In this document: positions 53,501 through 64,000 of the stretch, in pieces
How positions within the stretch are numbered: position 1 is the first letter of the stretch
Layout: every line of letters starts with the position of its first letter
DNA from: Vagococcus luciliae
GTDB taxonomy: Bacteria > Bacillota > Bacilli > Lactobacillales > Vagococcaceae
Length of the DNA: 64,000 nt
Reading direction: 5' to 3'
Assembly: GCF_024637875.1 (NCBI RefSeq)
Contig: NZ_CP102451.1
Span: 1,181,001 to 1,245,000 of the forward strand
The notes under the pieces: generated by a model
The model's database searches: none
The model's input: the letters and a program-made list of their open reading frames with translations, nothing else
What the model was told of the DNA's origin: nothing
Made by a program: the position numbers and the translations under genes

Positions 53501-54121
53501 TTAAAGAGTATGAGTTAAATCATTATAGCGTGTCACGGAAAACTCTTCAGCATTTTTTGCTTCAATAATAGAAATACTTGTATTTCCTAAAAGTTCACCG
53601 TTTCTAATGTCACTAATGGGTAACCCTTGAAAATGCTTAAGCAGTGTTTGGAGCGTTAATCCGTGAGAGACAACTAAAATAGTTTCATTGGGATATTTAG
53701 TAGCATATTCTTTAAAAACAGATTTTGTTCGATTTAATAGTGTCTCAAAATCTTCTCCACCAAATTCACTTGGATCATAAAGATGAGGGCGATATTTTAA
53801 ATGCTCAAATTGAGTCTGACCTTCATAGTTTTTTTCAAGGGTACCATCCCAAGTACCAAATCTCATTTCCCGTATATCTTCAACAGTTTCTTTTATTGGA
53901 TTTGAGGAGTGAGTAGATAAAAAGGCTCTCGCGGTATCTTGTGCGCGTTTTTGTGGAGAGATAATCACACGATCAAAAGACACATCTTGCAAATAGTTTC
54001 CAGCTTTTTTAGCTGTTTCAATCCCTTCATCAAGCAGTGGTGAATCAACTAGTCCCCCTTGAAAAATACCCGCTTGATTAAATTCAGTTTTCCCATGTCT
54101 CATGCAGTAAAAAGTTGTCAT
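53501..54121 (-). CDS. Histidine phosphatase family protein (phosphoglycerate-mutase-like)
   Basis: A 206-residue cytoplasmic enzyme. The catalytic phosphohistidine motif is TTFYCMRHGKTEFN (RHG near residue 9), with SPQKRAQDTARAFL, REMRFGTWDG and the second histidine in ILVVSHGLTLQTLL. The length and lack of the cofactor-dependent mutase insertions suggest a broad phosphatase rather than a glycolytic mutase. Substrate unknown. It is a lone minus-strand gene next to the rpsB promoter region. Confidence 0.9.
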   Translation of the reverse strand: MTTFYCMRHGKTEFNQAGIFQGGLVDSPLLDEGIETAKKAGNYLQDVSFDRVIISPQKRAQDTARAFLSTHSSNPIKETVEDIREMRFGTWDGTLEKNYEGQTQFEHLKYRPHLYDPSEFGGEDFETLLNRTKSVFKEYATKYPNETILVVSHGLTLQTLLKHFQGLPISDIRNGELLGNTSISIIEAKNAEEFSVTRYNDLTHTL

Positions 54122-54229
54122 GTAGTAAATTTCCTCCTATATAATAGTAATTTAAGTATACAAGAAAAGTAGAGTATAGTAAAAAAGAAAAATAAAAAGT
54201 CTCCGATATAAAAAATTAGTGAAAAATGT

Positions 54230-54258
54230 TTGATTTTCTTATATGGCTGTTATATACT
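54230..54258 (+). promoter_or_regulatory. rpsB: Promoter of rpsB-tsf
   Basis: TTGATT (54230-54235), a 17-nt spacer and TATACT (54253-54258). Transcription from about 54265 would give a leader of roughly 130 nt. Between 54122 and 54229 I see only AT-rich sequence. Confidence 0.8.
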
Positions 54259-54264
54259 AACAAA

Positions 54265-54397
54265 GGTGCTACTTTAGAGTAGTATCAAATCCACATTTTC
54301 AGCTGATTTTTTGTGAGGTGCTTAAATACTTTAAGTCCACAAGAAAAGTGAGGCTGTTAAGAGGGAAAAATAAAAACCACATTGGAGGAAACAAAAA
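54265..54397 (+). promoter_or_regulatory. Long rpsB 5' leader, possible S2 autoregulatory RNA
   Basis: About 130 nt lie between the predicted start of transcription and the ATG. It has a small hairpin TACT-TTAG-AGTA (54270-54281 approximately), two copies of TCCACA each followed later by GTGAGG, and then the ribosome site TTGGAGGAAAC. A leader this long in an r-protein operon usually holds an autoregulatory structure, but I did not fold it. Confidence 0.4.
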
Positions 54398-55183
54398 ATG
54401 GCAGTAATTAGTATGAAACAGTTACTTGAAGCTGGTGTACATTTTGGTCACCAAACTCGTCGCTGGAACCCAAAAATGAAGAAATATATCTTCACAGAAA
54501 GAAATGGTATTTATATCATTGACTTACAAAAAACAGTTCGCTTAGTAGATGATGCTTATAACTATATGAGAAACATCGCTGAAGAAGGCGGAATTGCTTT
54601 ATTTGTAGGAACTAAAAAACAAGCTCAAGAAGCGATTAAAGACGAAGCAATTCGTTCAGGTCAATTCTACGTTAACCATCGTTGGTTAGGTGGAACATTG
54701 ACTAACTGGGATACAATCCAAAAACGTATCGCACGTTTGAAACAAATCACAACTATGGAAGAAGACGGTGTTTTTGAAGTCTTACCTAAAAAAGAGGTTG
54801 CTGGTTTAATGAAAGAACGTGAAAGATTAGAAAAATTCTTAGGTGGTATCGCTGATATGCCAAGAATTCCTGATGTTATGTTTATCGTTGACCCACGTAA
54901 AGAACGTATTGCCGTTCAAGAAGCTCATAAATTAAATATTCCAATCGTTGCTATGGTTGATACTAACTGTGATCCAGATGAGATCGATGTTGTTATTCCA
55001 TCAAACGATGACGCAATTCGTGCGGTTAAATTAATTTCTGGAAAAATGGCTGATGCATTCATTGAAGGTCGTCAAGGCGAAGATGAAATTGTAGAAGAAG
55101 TCTTTACAGAAGAAGTTGTTTCTGAAGAAGCTCCATCAATCGAAGAAATCGTTGAAGTTGTTGAAGGAAGTAACGCTGAATAA
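54398..55183 (+). CDS. rpsB: 30S ribosomal protein S2
   Basis: A 261-residue small-subunit protein, [20 protein letters not shown] at the start, with the conserved [20 protein letters not shown] and [12 protein letters not shown]-like ([20 protein letters not shown]) regions. The C-terminus is an acidic tail rich in Glu and Val ([20 protein letters not shown]), as usual in this order. It leads the conserved rpsB-tsf-pyrH-frr block and is separated from tsf by a structured 117-nt spacer. Confidence 0.97.
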   Translation: MAVISMKQLLEAGVHFGHQTRRWNPKMKKYIFTERNGIYIIDLQKTVRLVDDAYNYMRNIAEEGGIALFVGTKKQAQEAIKDEAIRSGQFYVNHRWLGGTLTNWDTIQKRIARLKQITTMEEDGVFEVLPKKEVAGLMKERERLEKFLGGIADMPRIPDVMFIVDPRKERIAVQEAHKLNIPIVAMVDTNCDPDEIDVVIPSNDDAIRAVKLISGKMADAFIEGRQGEDEIVEEVFTEEVVSEEAPSIEEIVEVVEGSNAE

Positions 55184-55196
55184 TAAATAAATTGAA

Positions 55197-55267
55197 GCTG
55201 TCTAGGGCTGCTGGCAAAGGTGAACGAAGTAGCCAATGGTTTTGTCAATTGTCTTAGATGGCTTTTT
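55197..55267 (+). terminator. Structured rpsB-tsf spacer, probable attenuator
   Basis: GCTGTCTA (55197-55204) pairs with TAGATGGC (55255-55262, two G-U pairs) and is followed by five T. Inside, GGCTGCT (55206-55212) pairs with AGTAGCC (55228-55234). The arrangement fits a partial terminator that lowers tsf relative to rpsB. Confidence 0.6.
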
Positions 55268-55300
55268 CATTAAAAACAAACACTTGGGAGGAAACAATAA

Positions 55301-56182
55301 ATGGGTAAAATTAGTGCTTCTATGGTAAAAGAATTACGCGAACGTACAGGTGTCGGCATGATGGATGCTAAACGTGCGTTAGTGGAAGTTGAAGGAAAAA
55401 TGGAAGAAGCTATCGACTTATTAAGAGAAAAAGGAATGGCAAAAGCTGGTAAGAAAAATGATCGTATCGCTGCTGAAGGTTTAGCAAATGTATACGTTGA
55501 TGGAAACACAGCTGCCATCGTTGAAGTTAACTCTGAAACAGATTTCGTTGCTAAAAACGAAAAATTCCAAGAATTAGTAAAAAATATTGCTAAATTAGTT
55601 GCTGAAAACAAACCAGCTACTATGGAAGAAGCTTTAAAAATCAAAACAGAAACAGGAACAATTGATTCTGATGTAATTGAAGCAACTCAAGTTATTGGAG
55701 AAAAAATCAGTTTCCGTCGTTTTGAAGTCTTAGAAAAAGACGATAACGCTGCTTTTGGTGGATACTTACATATGGGTGGACGTATTGCCGTATTAACAGT
55801 TATTGACGGAACAACAGATGAAGTCGTAGCTAAAGATGTTGCAATGCATGTTGCAGCTATTAATCCTCGTTACGTATCTCAAGACCAAGTATCTCAAGAT
55901 GAACTAAATCATGAGAAAAAAGTATTAACAGAGCAAGCTTTAAATGAAGGTAAACCAGAAAAAATCGTTGAAAAAATGGTTATTGGCCGTATGAATAAAT
56001 TCTTAGCTGAAATTTGTTTAGTAGACCAACCGTTTGTTAAAGATCCAGATATGACTGTTGAAAAATTTGTTGCATCTAAAGGTGGAACAGTGAAAGAATT
56101 CGTACGTTTTGAAGTTGGAGAAGGTATGGAAAAACGTGAAGAAAACTTTGCTGATGAAGTTGCAAGTCAAATGGGTAAATAG
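55301..56182 (+). CDS. tsf: Elongation factor Ts
   Basis: A 293-residue nucleotide-exchange factor for EF-Tu. It begins [20 protein letters not shown] with the family pattern [20 protein letters not shown], then the [15 protein letters not shown] core that contacts EF-Tu, and ends [18 protein letters not shown]. The start follows CTTGGGAGGAAAC. A terminator lies after the stop codon. Confidence 0.97.
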   Translation: MGKISASMVKELRERTGVGMMDAKRALVEVEGKMEEAIDLLREKGMAKAGKKNDRIAAEGLANVYVDGNTAAIVEVNSETDFVAKNEKFQELVKNIAKLVAENKPATMEEALKIKTETGTIDSDVIEATQVIGEKISFRRFEVLEKDDNAAFGGYLHMGGRIAVLTVIDGTTDEVVAKDVAMHVAAINPRYVSQDQVSQDELNHEKKVLTEQALNEGKPEKIVEKMVIGRMNKFLAEICLVDQPFVKDPDMTVEKFVASKGGTVKEFVRFEVGEGMEKREENFADEVASQMGK

Positions 56183-56191
56183 TTAATCATC

Positions 56192-56236
56192 GGGAACGCA
56201 TTTATTGTTGTTATGATATATGCGCTCCTTTTTTTT
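56192..56236 (+). terminator. Terminator between tsf and pyrH
   Basis: GGGAACGCAT (56192-56201) pairs with ATGCGCTCC (56220-56228; one mismatch) and eight T follow. Its loop is 18 nt. It separates tsf and pyrH transcription, so pyrH likely has its own promoter in 56240-56290. Confidence 0.75.
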
Positions 56237-56300
56237 GAAAAAATTACTGTATAAAGTGGTTTGTATAGTAAGACTAAAGGATAAAAGCGGAGGCATAAAA

Positions 56301-57023
56301 ATGGTAGAACCTACATATCGTAGAGTATTATTAAAAGTTAGTGGCGAAGCATTAGCTGGAGAAAAAGGATTTGGCATTAATCCAAGTGTTGTCAATGGTT
56401 TAGTGAAAGAAATTAAAGAAATTCACGATCTTGGAATAGAAGTTGCTATAGTTGTTGGTGGCGGAAATATTTGGCGCGGTAATATTGGCGCTGAAATGGG
56501 AATGGAACGTTCTCAAGCAGATTATATGGGAATGCTTGCTACTGTAATGAATGGACTAGCACTACAAGATACACTTGAAAACTTAGGTGTACCAACCCGT
56601 GTCCAAACATCAATCGAAATGAGACAAATTGCTGAGCCATATATTAGACGTCGTGCTATTCGTCATTTAGAAAAACGTCGTGTTGTTATTTTTGCTGGTG
56701 GAACTGGTAATCCATATTTCACTACAGATACTACAGCAGCACTTAGAGCAGTTGAAATAGGTGCAGATGTTATTTTAATGGCTAAAAACAACGTGGATGG
56801 TGTATACTCTGCAGATCCTAAGTTAGATATGAATGCCACAAAATTTGAAGAATTAACTCATATGGAAGTTATTTCAAAAGGCTTATCAGTAATGGATTCA
56901 ACAGCAAGTAGTTTAAGTATGGATAATGATATACCTTTAGTAGTTTTCAATATGAATGAACCAGGAAATATTAAACGAGTTTGCTTAGGTGAACAAATCG
57001 GAACAACCGTAAGGGGGAAATAA
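56301..57023 (+). CDS. pyrH: UMP kinase
   Basis: A 240-residue amino-acid-kinase-fold enzyme phosphorylating UMP to UDP. The ATG at 56301 sits behind GCGGAGGC; in-frame starts further upstream lie in the terminator. Motifs: [50 protein letters not shown] and [20 protein letters not shown]. It is followed after 3 nt by frr. Confidence 0.97.
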   Translation: MVEPTYRRVLLKVSGEALAGEKGFGINPSVVNGLVKEIKEIHDLGIEVAIVVGGGNIWRGNIGAEMGMERSQADYMGMLATVMNGLALQDTLENLGVPTRVQTSIEMRQIAEPYIRRRAIRHLEKRRVVIFAGGTGNPYFTTDTTAALRAVEIGADVILMAKNNVDGVYSADPKLDMNATKFEELTHMEVISKGLSVMDSTASSLSMDNDIPLVVFNMNEPGNIKRVCLGEQIGTTVRGK

Positions 57024-57026
57024 ATT

Positions 57027-57584
57027 ATGAGTCAAACGATTTTAAATGATGCAAAAGAAAAGATGAAAAAATCTGAGGAAAGTTTACGTCGTGAACTAGG
57101 GCAAATTAGAGCAGGTCGTGCTAACGCTAGTTTGTTAGAACGTATTACAGTAGACTACTACGGAGCGCCAACACCACTAAATCAACTGTCTTCTATTACC
57201 ATTCCAGAAGCACGTGTTTTAATGATTACGCCTTTTGATAAATCTGCAATGGAAAACATTGAAAAAGCTATTCTAGCAAGTGATATTGGTATTTCACCAA
57301 CTAATGATGGAACAGTTATTCGTTTGGTTATTCCTCAATTAACAGAAGAACGTCGTAAAGATATTGCGAAAGAAGTGGGCAAACAAGGTGAAAATGCTAA
57401 GATTGCTATTCGTAATATCCGTCGTGATGCGATTGATGAATTGAAAAAATTAGAAAAAAACAAAGAAATTTCTGAAGATGAGTTACGTGGATTTGAAAAA
57501 GATGTTCAAACATTGACTGATGCTAGTGCAAAAAATATTGAAGCAATTGTTAGTGAAAAAGAAAAAGAAATTTTAGATGTTTAA
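57027..57584 (+). CDS. frr: Ribosome recycling factor
   Basis: A 185-residue protein that, with EF-G, splits post-termination ribosomes. The tRNA-like shape is reflected in the sequence landmarks [40 protein letters not shown] and [20 protein letters not shown]. Starts 3 nt after pyrH and ends at a strong terminator. Confidence 0.97.
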   Translation: MSQTILNDAKEKMKKSEESLRRELGQIRAGRANASLLERITVDYYGAPTPLNQLSSITIPEARVLMITPFDKSAMENIEKAILASDIGISPTNDGTVIRLVIPQLTEERRKDIAKEVGKQGENAKIAIRNIRRDAIDELKKLEKNKEISEDELRGFEKDVQTLTDASAKNIEAIVSEKEKEILDV

Positions 57585-57590
57585 CGAATA

Positions 57591-57627
57591 AAATAAAGCC
57601 ACGAAGAGATTCGTGGCTTATTTTTTT
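57591..57627 (+). terminator. Terminator after frr
   Basis: AAATAAAGCCACGAA (57591-57605) pairs with TTCGTGGCTTATTT (57610-57623), GAGA loop, then a T run to 57627. Confidence 0.92.
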
Positions 57628-57687
57628 ATAATTTCTTTTAAAAAAAGTAGGATTATCCTTTTTTTTATAGGTTTTTCTAGTCCCATT

Positions 57688-57696
57688 TGCTACAAT
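57688..57696 (+). promoter_or_regulatory. Extended -10 upstream of uppS
   Basis: TGCTACAAT (57688-57696), a TGn extended -10 without a clear -35, about 46 nt before the uppS start. Between them the ribosome site GAGGGGGC is partly in a short stem (CTCAA with TTGAG) next to a T run. Confidence 0.5.
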
Positions 57697-57742
57697 AAGG
57701 TGAGTGCATGTTTATGCTCAAGTCTTTTGAGGGGGCTTTTTT

Positions 57743-58546
57743 ATGTTTAATATATTTACAAAGCAAACGAAGAAAAAATTAGGAGAAGAAAAAACGATAA
57801 ACTTTTCCAAAGATGGAGATATTCCCAAGCATATAGCAATTATTATGGACGGCAATGGACGGTGGGCACAAAAAAGACGACTTCCACGTATTGCTGGGCA
57901 TAAGGAAGGGATGAATAATGTTAAAAAAATAACGACTTATGCAAGCAAGTTAGGAGTTAAAGTATTAACATTATACGCTTTCTCGACGGAAAATTGGAAA
58001 CGTCCGTCAAATGAAGTCGATTTTTTAATGAAACTACCAGTTGATTTCTTTGGTGTCTTTGTACCAGAGTTGGTCAAAGAAAATGTCAAGGTCAATGTGA
58101 TGGGCTATACAGAACATTTGCCAAAACACACGCAAAAAGCAGTAGAAAATGCTATTAAGGAAACAAAAAATAACACAGGCATGATATTAAACTTTGCGTT
58201 AAACTATGGTAGTCGGGCAGAAATATTAACAGCAGTAAATGACTTGTTAAATGAAGTAAAACAAGGAAACTTCACAGAAGAAGTTGATGAGGATATGTTT
58301 TCTAATTATTTAATGACAGCAAGTCTAGGAAAAGAGTTACAAGACCCAGATTTATTGATTCGAACAAGTGGGGAAGAGAGAATCAGTAATTTTTTATTAT
58401 GGCAAATTGCTTATAGTGAATTATATTTTACTGAGAGCTATTGGCCGGATTTTAGTTTGGCGCACTTAGAAGAGGCCATTGGGTCTTACCAAAAACGTCA
58501 ACGTCGTTTTGGGGGATTGAAAATAGAAGGAGAGGCAAGTAAATGA
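57743..58546 (+). CDS. uppS: Isoprenyl transferase (undecaprenyl diphosphate synthase)
   Basis: A 267-residue cis-prenyltransferase building the C55 lipid carrier of cell-wall synthesis. The first about 25 residues are an extension; the core starts [20 protein letters not shown] (catalytic Asp), followed by [26 protein letters not shown] and the C-terminal [20 protein letters not shown] with WPDF. It starts the uppS-cdsA-rseP-proS-polC run; its stop overlaps cdsA by 4 nt. Confidence 0.97.
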   Translation: MFNIFTKQTKKKLGEEKTINFSKDGDIPKHIAIIMDGNGRWAQKRRLPRIAGHKEGMNNVKKITTYASKLGVKVLTLYAFSTENWKRPSNEVDFLMKLPVDFFGVFVPELVKENVKVNVMGYTEHLPKHTQKAVENAIKETKNNTGMILNFALNYGSRAEILTAVNDLLNEVKQGNFTEEVDEDMFSNYLMTASLGKELQDPDLLIRTSGEERISNFLLWQIAYSELYFTESYWPDFSLAHLEEAIGSYQKRQRRFGGLKIEGEASK

Positions 58547-59331
58547 GACAAAGAGTGATTACAGCAGTTGTGGCATTAATTTTATTTATTCCACTAATAG
58601 TTATTGGACAAATGCCACTGCAAGTCGTGATGGCTATGTTAGGTGGGATTGCGGTTTATGAGTTATTTAGAATGAAAGGGTTAGACATTAAAACACCAGA
58701 GGGGATTTTAGCAATAGTTGGCTCTATTGTGTTGATTTTACCGCGCTCAACGTGGTATGATTTTTTACCTAAAACGGTGAATGGTAACACATTGTTTTAT
58801 TTAGTCGTGATGGCATTATTAGTTCTACCTGTTTTTCTTAAAAATGCGTTAACTTTTGATAATATTGGTTTTCCAGTATTGGTGAGTTTATATGTGGGGA
58901 CTGGTTTTCAAAACTTTATTTCTGCTAGAGAAACAGGATTACATGTATTGATGTATGCATTATTTATTGTTTGGTCTACAGATATTGGGGCTTACATGAT
59001 TGGTAGAAAATATGGTAAAAGAAAATTAGCACCAGATATTTCTCCAAATAAAACCGTTGAAGGGTCTCTTGGTGGTATTTTATGTGCAGTGGTTGTGTCA
59101 CTTGTTTTTACTTTAATATGGCCATTAACTTATAATGTGTTTGTGATGCTATTACTAGCTGTCATTTTTTCAGCTGTCGGACAATTGGGTGATTTGGTTG
59201 AATCATCTTATAAACGTTACTATGGTGTGAAAGACTCTGGAAATATTTTACCAGGACATGGTGGCATATTAGATCGATTTGATAGCTTATTATTTGTCTT
59301 TCCATTGATGCATTTAGTCGGATTATTTTAA
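58543..59331 (+). CDS. cdsA: Phosphatidate cytidylyltransferase
   Basis: A 262-residue membrane enzyme with about eight helices that makes CDP-diacylglycerol from phosphatidate and CTP, the branch point of phospholipid synthesis. The C-terminal signature [20 protein letters not shown] is intact, as is the [12 protein letters not shown] loop. It is translationally coupled with uppS and 34 nt before rseP. Confidence 0.96.
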   Translation: MRQRVITAVVALILFIPLIVIGQMPLQVVMAMLGGIAVYELFRMKGLDIKTPEGILAIVGSIVLILPRSTWYDFLPKTVNGNTLFYLVVMALLVLPVFLKNALTFDNIGFPVLVSLYVGTGFQNFISARETGLHVLMYALFIVWSTDIGAYMIGRKYGKRKLAPDISPNKTVEGSLGGILCAVVVSLVFTLIWPLTYNVFVMLLLAVIFSAVGQLGDLVESSYKRYYGVKDSGNILPGHGGILDRFDSLLFVFPLMHLVGLF

Positions 59332-59365
59332 ATAGATTGATACAATAAGTAGAAAGGATGTTCTG

Positions 59366-60646
59366 ATGAAAACATTTTTAACATTTATTTTTGTGTTTGG
59401 TTTGATTGTTCTAGTTCATGAATTTGGTCATTTTATTTTTGCTAAACGTGGTGGCATATTGGTTCGTGAGTTTTCAATTGGAATGGGACCAAAATTATTT
59501 TATCATCGTCATAATGGCACAACGTATACTATCCGTTTACTACCAATTGGTGGCTATGTTCGTATGGCAGGAGAAGGTGAGGATGAAGGAGAACTATCTC
59601 CTGGAATGCACCTGTCACTTGTTATAGATGAAAATGGTATCGTGACGAAAATCAACCCAACAAAAAAAGTACAATTACCTAATAGTATACCAATTGAATT
59701 GATTGCATATGATTTAGAAGATGAATTATTTATTAAAGGATATGAAAATGGGGATGAATCTGAGGAAAAGGTTTTTCCAGTATCTCATGACGCAACGATT
59801 ATTGAAGAAGATGGTATTGAAACGCAAATTGCACCACGTGATGTACAATTTCAATCAGCTTCTTTAGGTCGTCGAATTATGACAAATTTTGCGGGTCCAA
59901 TGAATAACTTCATCTTAGCCGCAGTTCTATTTATTCTTGTAGCCTTTATGCAAGGTGGAAAATATGTTGAAGACCCATCAAACACGATTGGTGGTGTTAT
60001 CCAAAATAGTGTAGCGGATAAAGCAGGCATTAAACCGGGCGATAAAATTATTCAAGTAAATAGTAATGAAACGCCCAAATTTACGGATATTTCAGCAGAA
60101 ATTTCTTCTAATGCTGGAAAAAAAGTGTCTTTAGTTTTAGAAAATGATAAAAATGAAAAAAGAACGGTTGAAGTAGTGCCGGAAAAAAGCGAACAAAATC
60201 CTAGTATTGGACTGATTGGGATTCAGATTAGCAATAAATTCACGCCATTATCATTTTTTGGTAAAATCCAATATGGAGTGACACAAATGGCAGCTAATTC
60301 ACTCACTATTTTTAAAGCATTGGGTGATTTGATTACTGGATTTAGTATTAATAAACTAGGTGGACCTGTCATGATTTTTAAACTATCTGAATCTGTGTCA
60401 AAAAGTGGCATCATTGCTATTTTATCCTTTACAGCGATATTGTCAGTCAACTTAGGAATTATGAACTTAATTCCATTACCAGGTCTTGATGGTGGAAAGT
60501 TAATGCTGAATTTATTTGAAGGTGTTCGCGGTAAACCATTAAGTCAAGAAAAAGAAGTGATGATTACTATGGCTGGAGTGGTGATTCTAGTTGTATTAAT
60601 GGTTGCCGTTACTTGGAATGATATTCAACGATTTTTTATTCAATAA
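59366..60646 (+). CDS. rseP: RIP metalloprotease RseP (RasP/Eep-type site-2 protease)
   Basis: A 426-residue intramembrane zinc protease. The metal motif is His18-Glu19-Phe-Gly-His22 in TM1 (VLVHEFGHFIFAKRGG), a PDZ domain lies around residues 205-285 (ADKAGIKPGDKIIQVNSNET), and the second metal site is in NLIPLPGLDGGKLMLNL. In enterococci the homologue Eep trims pheromone-lipoprotein signal peptides and anti-sigma factors; which of these applies here is not readable. It lies between cdsA and proS, the conserved location. Confidence 0.95.
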   Translation: MKTFLTFIFVFGLIVLVHEFGHFIFAKRGGILVREFSIGMGPKLFYHRHNGTTYTIRLLPIGGYVRMAGEGEDEGELSPGMHLSLVIDENGIVTKINPTKKVQLPNSIPIELIAYDLEDELFIKGYENGDESEEKVFPVSHDATIIEEDGIETQIAPRDVQFQSASLGRRIMTNFAGPMNNFILAAVLFILVAFMQGGKYVEDPSNTIGGVIQNSVADKAGIKPGDKIIQVNSNETPKFTDISAEISSNAGKKVSLVLENDKNEKRTVEVVPEKSEQNPSIGLIGIQISNKFTPLSFFGKIQYGVTQMAANSLTIFKALGDLITGFSINKLGGPVMIFKLSESVSKSGIIAILSFTAILSVNLGIMNLIPLPGLDGGKLMLNLFEGVRGKPLSQEKEVMITMAGVVILVVLMVAVTWNDIQRFFIQ

Positions 60647-60655
60647 TATGATTAG

Positions 60656-62371
<1,716 letters not shown>

Positions 62372-62381
62372 CAATACCTTT

Positions 62382-62415
62382 AAGGTTCTTAGTCTTATTT
62401 ACTAAGAACCTTTTT
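62382..62415 (+). terminator. Terminator of proS
   Basis: AAGGTTCTTAGT (62382-62393) pairs perfectly with ACTAAGAACCTT (62401-62412), then TTTTT. A TATAAT at 62420-62425, preceded by TG, suggests a promoter for polC right after it. Confidence 0.9.
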
Positions 62416-62449
62416 CATGTATAATGTAAAAAGGAAAGTAGGGATGACC

Positions 62450-64000
62450 ATGAGCTTATCACCAGTAGAATTATATGCTCAATTAATAAAACAAATTGCT
62501 TTAGATGACCAATTATCCAACTATCCTCTTTTAGAAACAGGTGAAGTGAAAAAAGTCACTGTACATAAAAAAAGTCGACTATGGGAGTTTAATTTAGGGT
62601 TTCATCATATTTTACCAATGTCACATTATCAGTTGTTATCTACTCATTTAGAGACTGCTTTTAATGATATTGCGCGTACTTCATTGGTTGTATCGAGTCA
62701 AAATAAAGACTTAAATGATGATTTATTAGCAGATTATTGGTATCACGTATTAAAAGCCAATGAAGAGATGACAAATGTTGTTAAAAATTCATTGTTGCAA
62801 ACACCACCATTTGTTGAAGACCAACAGGTTATTTTATTGGTTGAAAATGAAGGGGTCGAAAAATATTTAAGTCAAAAACATTTAGGACACCTTAGTGAAT
62901 TATACAAACGCTACGGATTTCCTGAGTTTAAATTTGTTGTTCGAATTGATGATACAAAAGAGTCAGATATTCAGAAAGCTTTTGAACAACGCCAACAAGA
63001 ACAAGCTGAAGAGTTAATGAAACAAACTGCAGCAGCCATTGAAAAAAATCAACAACAAAAGAAAAAACAAGAAACACTTGAACACGAAGGCCCAATTCAA
63101 CTTGGAAGAACCATTCCAAGTGATGAGGTGATCACACGTATGGAAGACATCATTGAAGAAGAACGTCGTGTGACTATCGAAGGGTTTGTGTTTGATAAAG
63201 AAATTAGAGAATTGCGTTCAGGCAGAAAGTTATTAATTGTCAAAATCACAGATTATTCATCGTCATTTGCTGTGAAGAAATTTTCTAATAATGAAAAAGA
63301 CGTCGCTATATTTGAAGCAATTAAAACCGGAAGTTGGTTAAGAGCGCGAGGTAGTATCCAGGAAGACACGTTTATGCGTGATTTAGTGATGAATTGTCAA
63401 GACTTAGTTGAGGTAAAAAAAGAATTAAGAAAAGATACAGCTCCTGAAGATGAAAAACGTGTTGAGCTTCACGTTCATACAAATATGAGTACTATGGATG
63501 CAACGAATAGTGCCACAGATTTAGTGGCTCAAGCAGGAAAATGGGGCATGCCAGGAATCGCCATTACGGATCATAGTGGTGCGCAGGCTTATCCCGATGC
63601 TTATTTTGCCGGACAAAAACATGGTGTGAAAGTGTTATTTGGTGTGGAAGCAAACATTGTTGATGATGGTGTACCGATTGCGTACAATCCAGAACATATT
63701 AGTTTAACAGATGCCACTTATGTTGTCTTTGACGTTGAAACGACGGGACTATCAGCTGTTTACGATACCATTATCGAGTTAGCAGCAGTTAAAATGCATA
63801 AGGGAAATATTATTGATACCTTTGAACAATTTATCGATCCAGGTCATCCGTTATCTCAAACAACAATCCATTTAACAGGGATTACAGATGATATGGTGAA
63901 AGGATCAAAATCGGAAAAAGAAGTTTTAACGCTATTTGAAGAGTTCTGCCGTGATAGTATTCTGGTTGCCCACAATGCTAGTTTTGATATGGGATTCTTG
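62450..64000 (+). CDS. polC: DNA polymerase III PolC-type alpha subunit (5' part, runs off the window)
   Basis: The first 517 codons of the main replicative polymerase of low-GC Gram-positives; the frame is open to the edge. The ATG at 62450 follows GTAGGG; an ATG at 62444 in the same frame behind AAGGAA is equally possible. Visible domains: an N-terminal domain (residues 1 to about 200), a Gln/Lys-rich linker (QRQQEQAEELMKQ-like), an OB-fold domain (about 225-325, TIEGFVFDKEIRELRSGRKL), the PHP domain beginning VELHVHTNMSTMDATN, and, split into it, the proofreading exonuclease starting VVFDVETTGLSAVYDTIIEL with HNASFDMGF. Polymerase core lies beyond the window. Confidence 0.95.
   Translation, partial: MSLSPVELYAQLIKQIALDDQLSNYPLLETGEVKKVTVHKKSRLWEFNLGFHHILPMSHYQLLSTHLETAFNDIARTSLVVSSQNKDLNDDLLADYWYHVLKANEEMTNVVKNSLLQTPPFVEDQQVILLVENEGVEKYLSQKHLGHLSELYKRYGFPEFKFVVRIDDTKESDIQKAFEQRQQEQAEELMKQTAAAIEKNQQQKKKQETLEHEGPIQLGRTIPSDEVITRMEDIIEEERRVTIEGFVFDKEIRELRSGRKLLIVKITDYSSSFAVKKFSNNEKDVAIFEAIKTGSWLRARGSIQEDTFMRDLVMNCQDLVEVKKELRKDTAPEDEKRVELHVHTNMSTMDATNSATDLVAQAGKWGMPGIAITDHSGAQAYPDAYFAGQKHGVKVLFGVEANIVDDGVPIAYNPEHISLTDATYVVFDVETTGLSAVYDTIIELAAVKMHKGNIIDTFEQFIDPGHPLSQTTIHLTGITDDMVKGSKSEKEVLTLFEEFCRDSILVAHNASFDMGFL

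Overview
This window is a piece of a low-GC Gram-positive chromosome of the order Lactobacillales. Gene order and content point to Enterococcaceae, and Vagococcus or a close relative of Enterococcus is my best guess. The reasons are: (i) gene order typical of Bacillota (ylaN-ftsW-pyc-ylbC-ylbF-ylbG-rsmD-coaD-sepM-comEA-comEB-comEC-holA-rpsT, and rpsB-tsf-pyrH-frr-uppS-cdsA-rseP-proS-polC); (ii) an intact D-aspartate ligase plus aspartate racemase plus asparagine-synthase cassette, expected in bacteria with an L-Lys-D-Asp/D-Asn peptidoglycan bridge; (iii) AT-rich codon use and strong GGAGG ribosome binding sites. The genus is an inference; a 16S or rpoB sequence would settle it. I see no insertion sequence, prophage, CRISPR array or plasmid backbone.

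Layout. 0-2.7 kb: a DHA2-type drug exporter diverging from a glutaminase. 2.8-11.7 kb: a carbohydrate module made of two ABC permeases, a lipoprotein binding protein, a YesL-like membrane protein and a YesM/YesN two-component system, followed by an Mga-like regulator. No ATPase subunit and no glycosidase is encoded beside it. 11.7-15.8 kb: asparagine synthase, D-aspartate ligase and aspartate racemase, probably the peptidoglycan cross-bridge operon. 15.8-20.4 kb: an S9 peptidase, birA and bioY with a candidate biotin operator between the last two, then a convergent secreted polysaccharide deacetylase. 20.5-26.7 kb: recJ-apt, a P-loop kinase-like gene, tRNA-Thr(GGT), a PhnA-like zinc ribbon protein, mltG and greA.

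26.7-32.1 kb: a LiaFSR envelope-stress system, a KtrA-type potassium channel subunit, a cysteine-free HesB-like protein, a DUF1189 membrane protein and sodA. 32.2-46.2 kb: the ylaN-to-rpsT core block, including late competence genes comEA/EB/EC. 46.2-54.1 kb: a mostly minus-strand block with a DegV fatty-acid-binding protein, a DUF1836 protein, a P1B-4 metal ATPase preceded by tandem Fur/PerR-like boxes, uppP, a metallo-hydrolase, an unrecognised polytopic membrane protein (plus strand), a DUF308 protein and a phosphatase. 54.2-64 kb: the rpsB-to-polC translation/lipid/replication block; polC runs off the right edge.

Themes. Several genes share the cell envelope: lipid-carrier synthesis and recycling (uppS, uppP), cross-bridge synthesis (asnH-like, D-Asp ligase, racD), polysaccharide deacetylation, glycan release (mltG), septal wall synthesis (ftsW) and stress sensing (liaFSR). 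Biotin import and ligation (bioY, birA) lie in the same window as a biotin enzyme (pyc). Most of the window is ordinary core chromosome. The most interesting signals are regulatory DNA: an intrinsic terminator inside the first codons of comEC, a BirA-type operator over the birA stop codon, tandem Fur-like boxes before the P1B-4 ATPase, a nested inverted repeat before liaF, a structured asnH leader, and a structured rpsB-tsf spacer.
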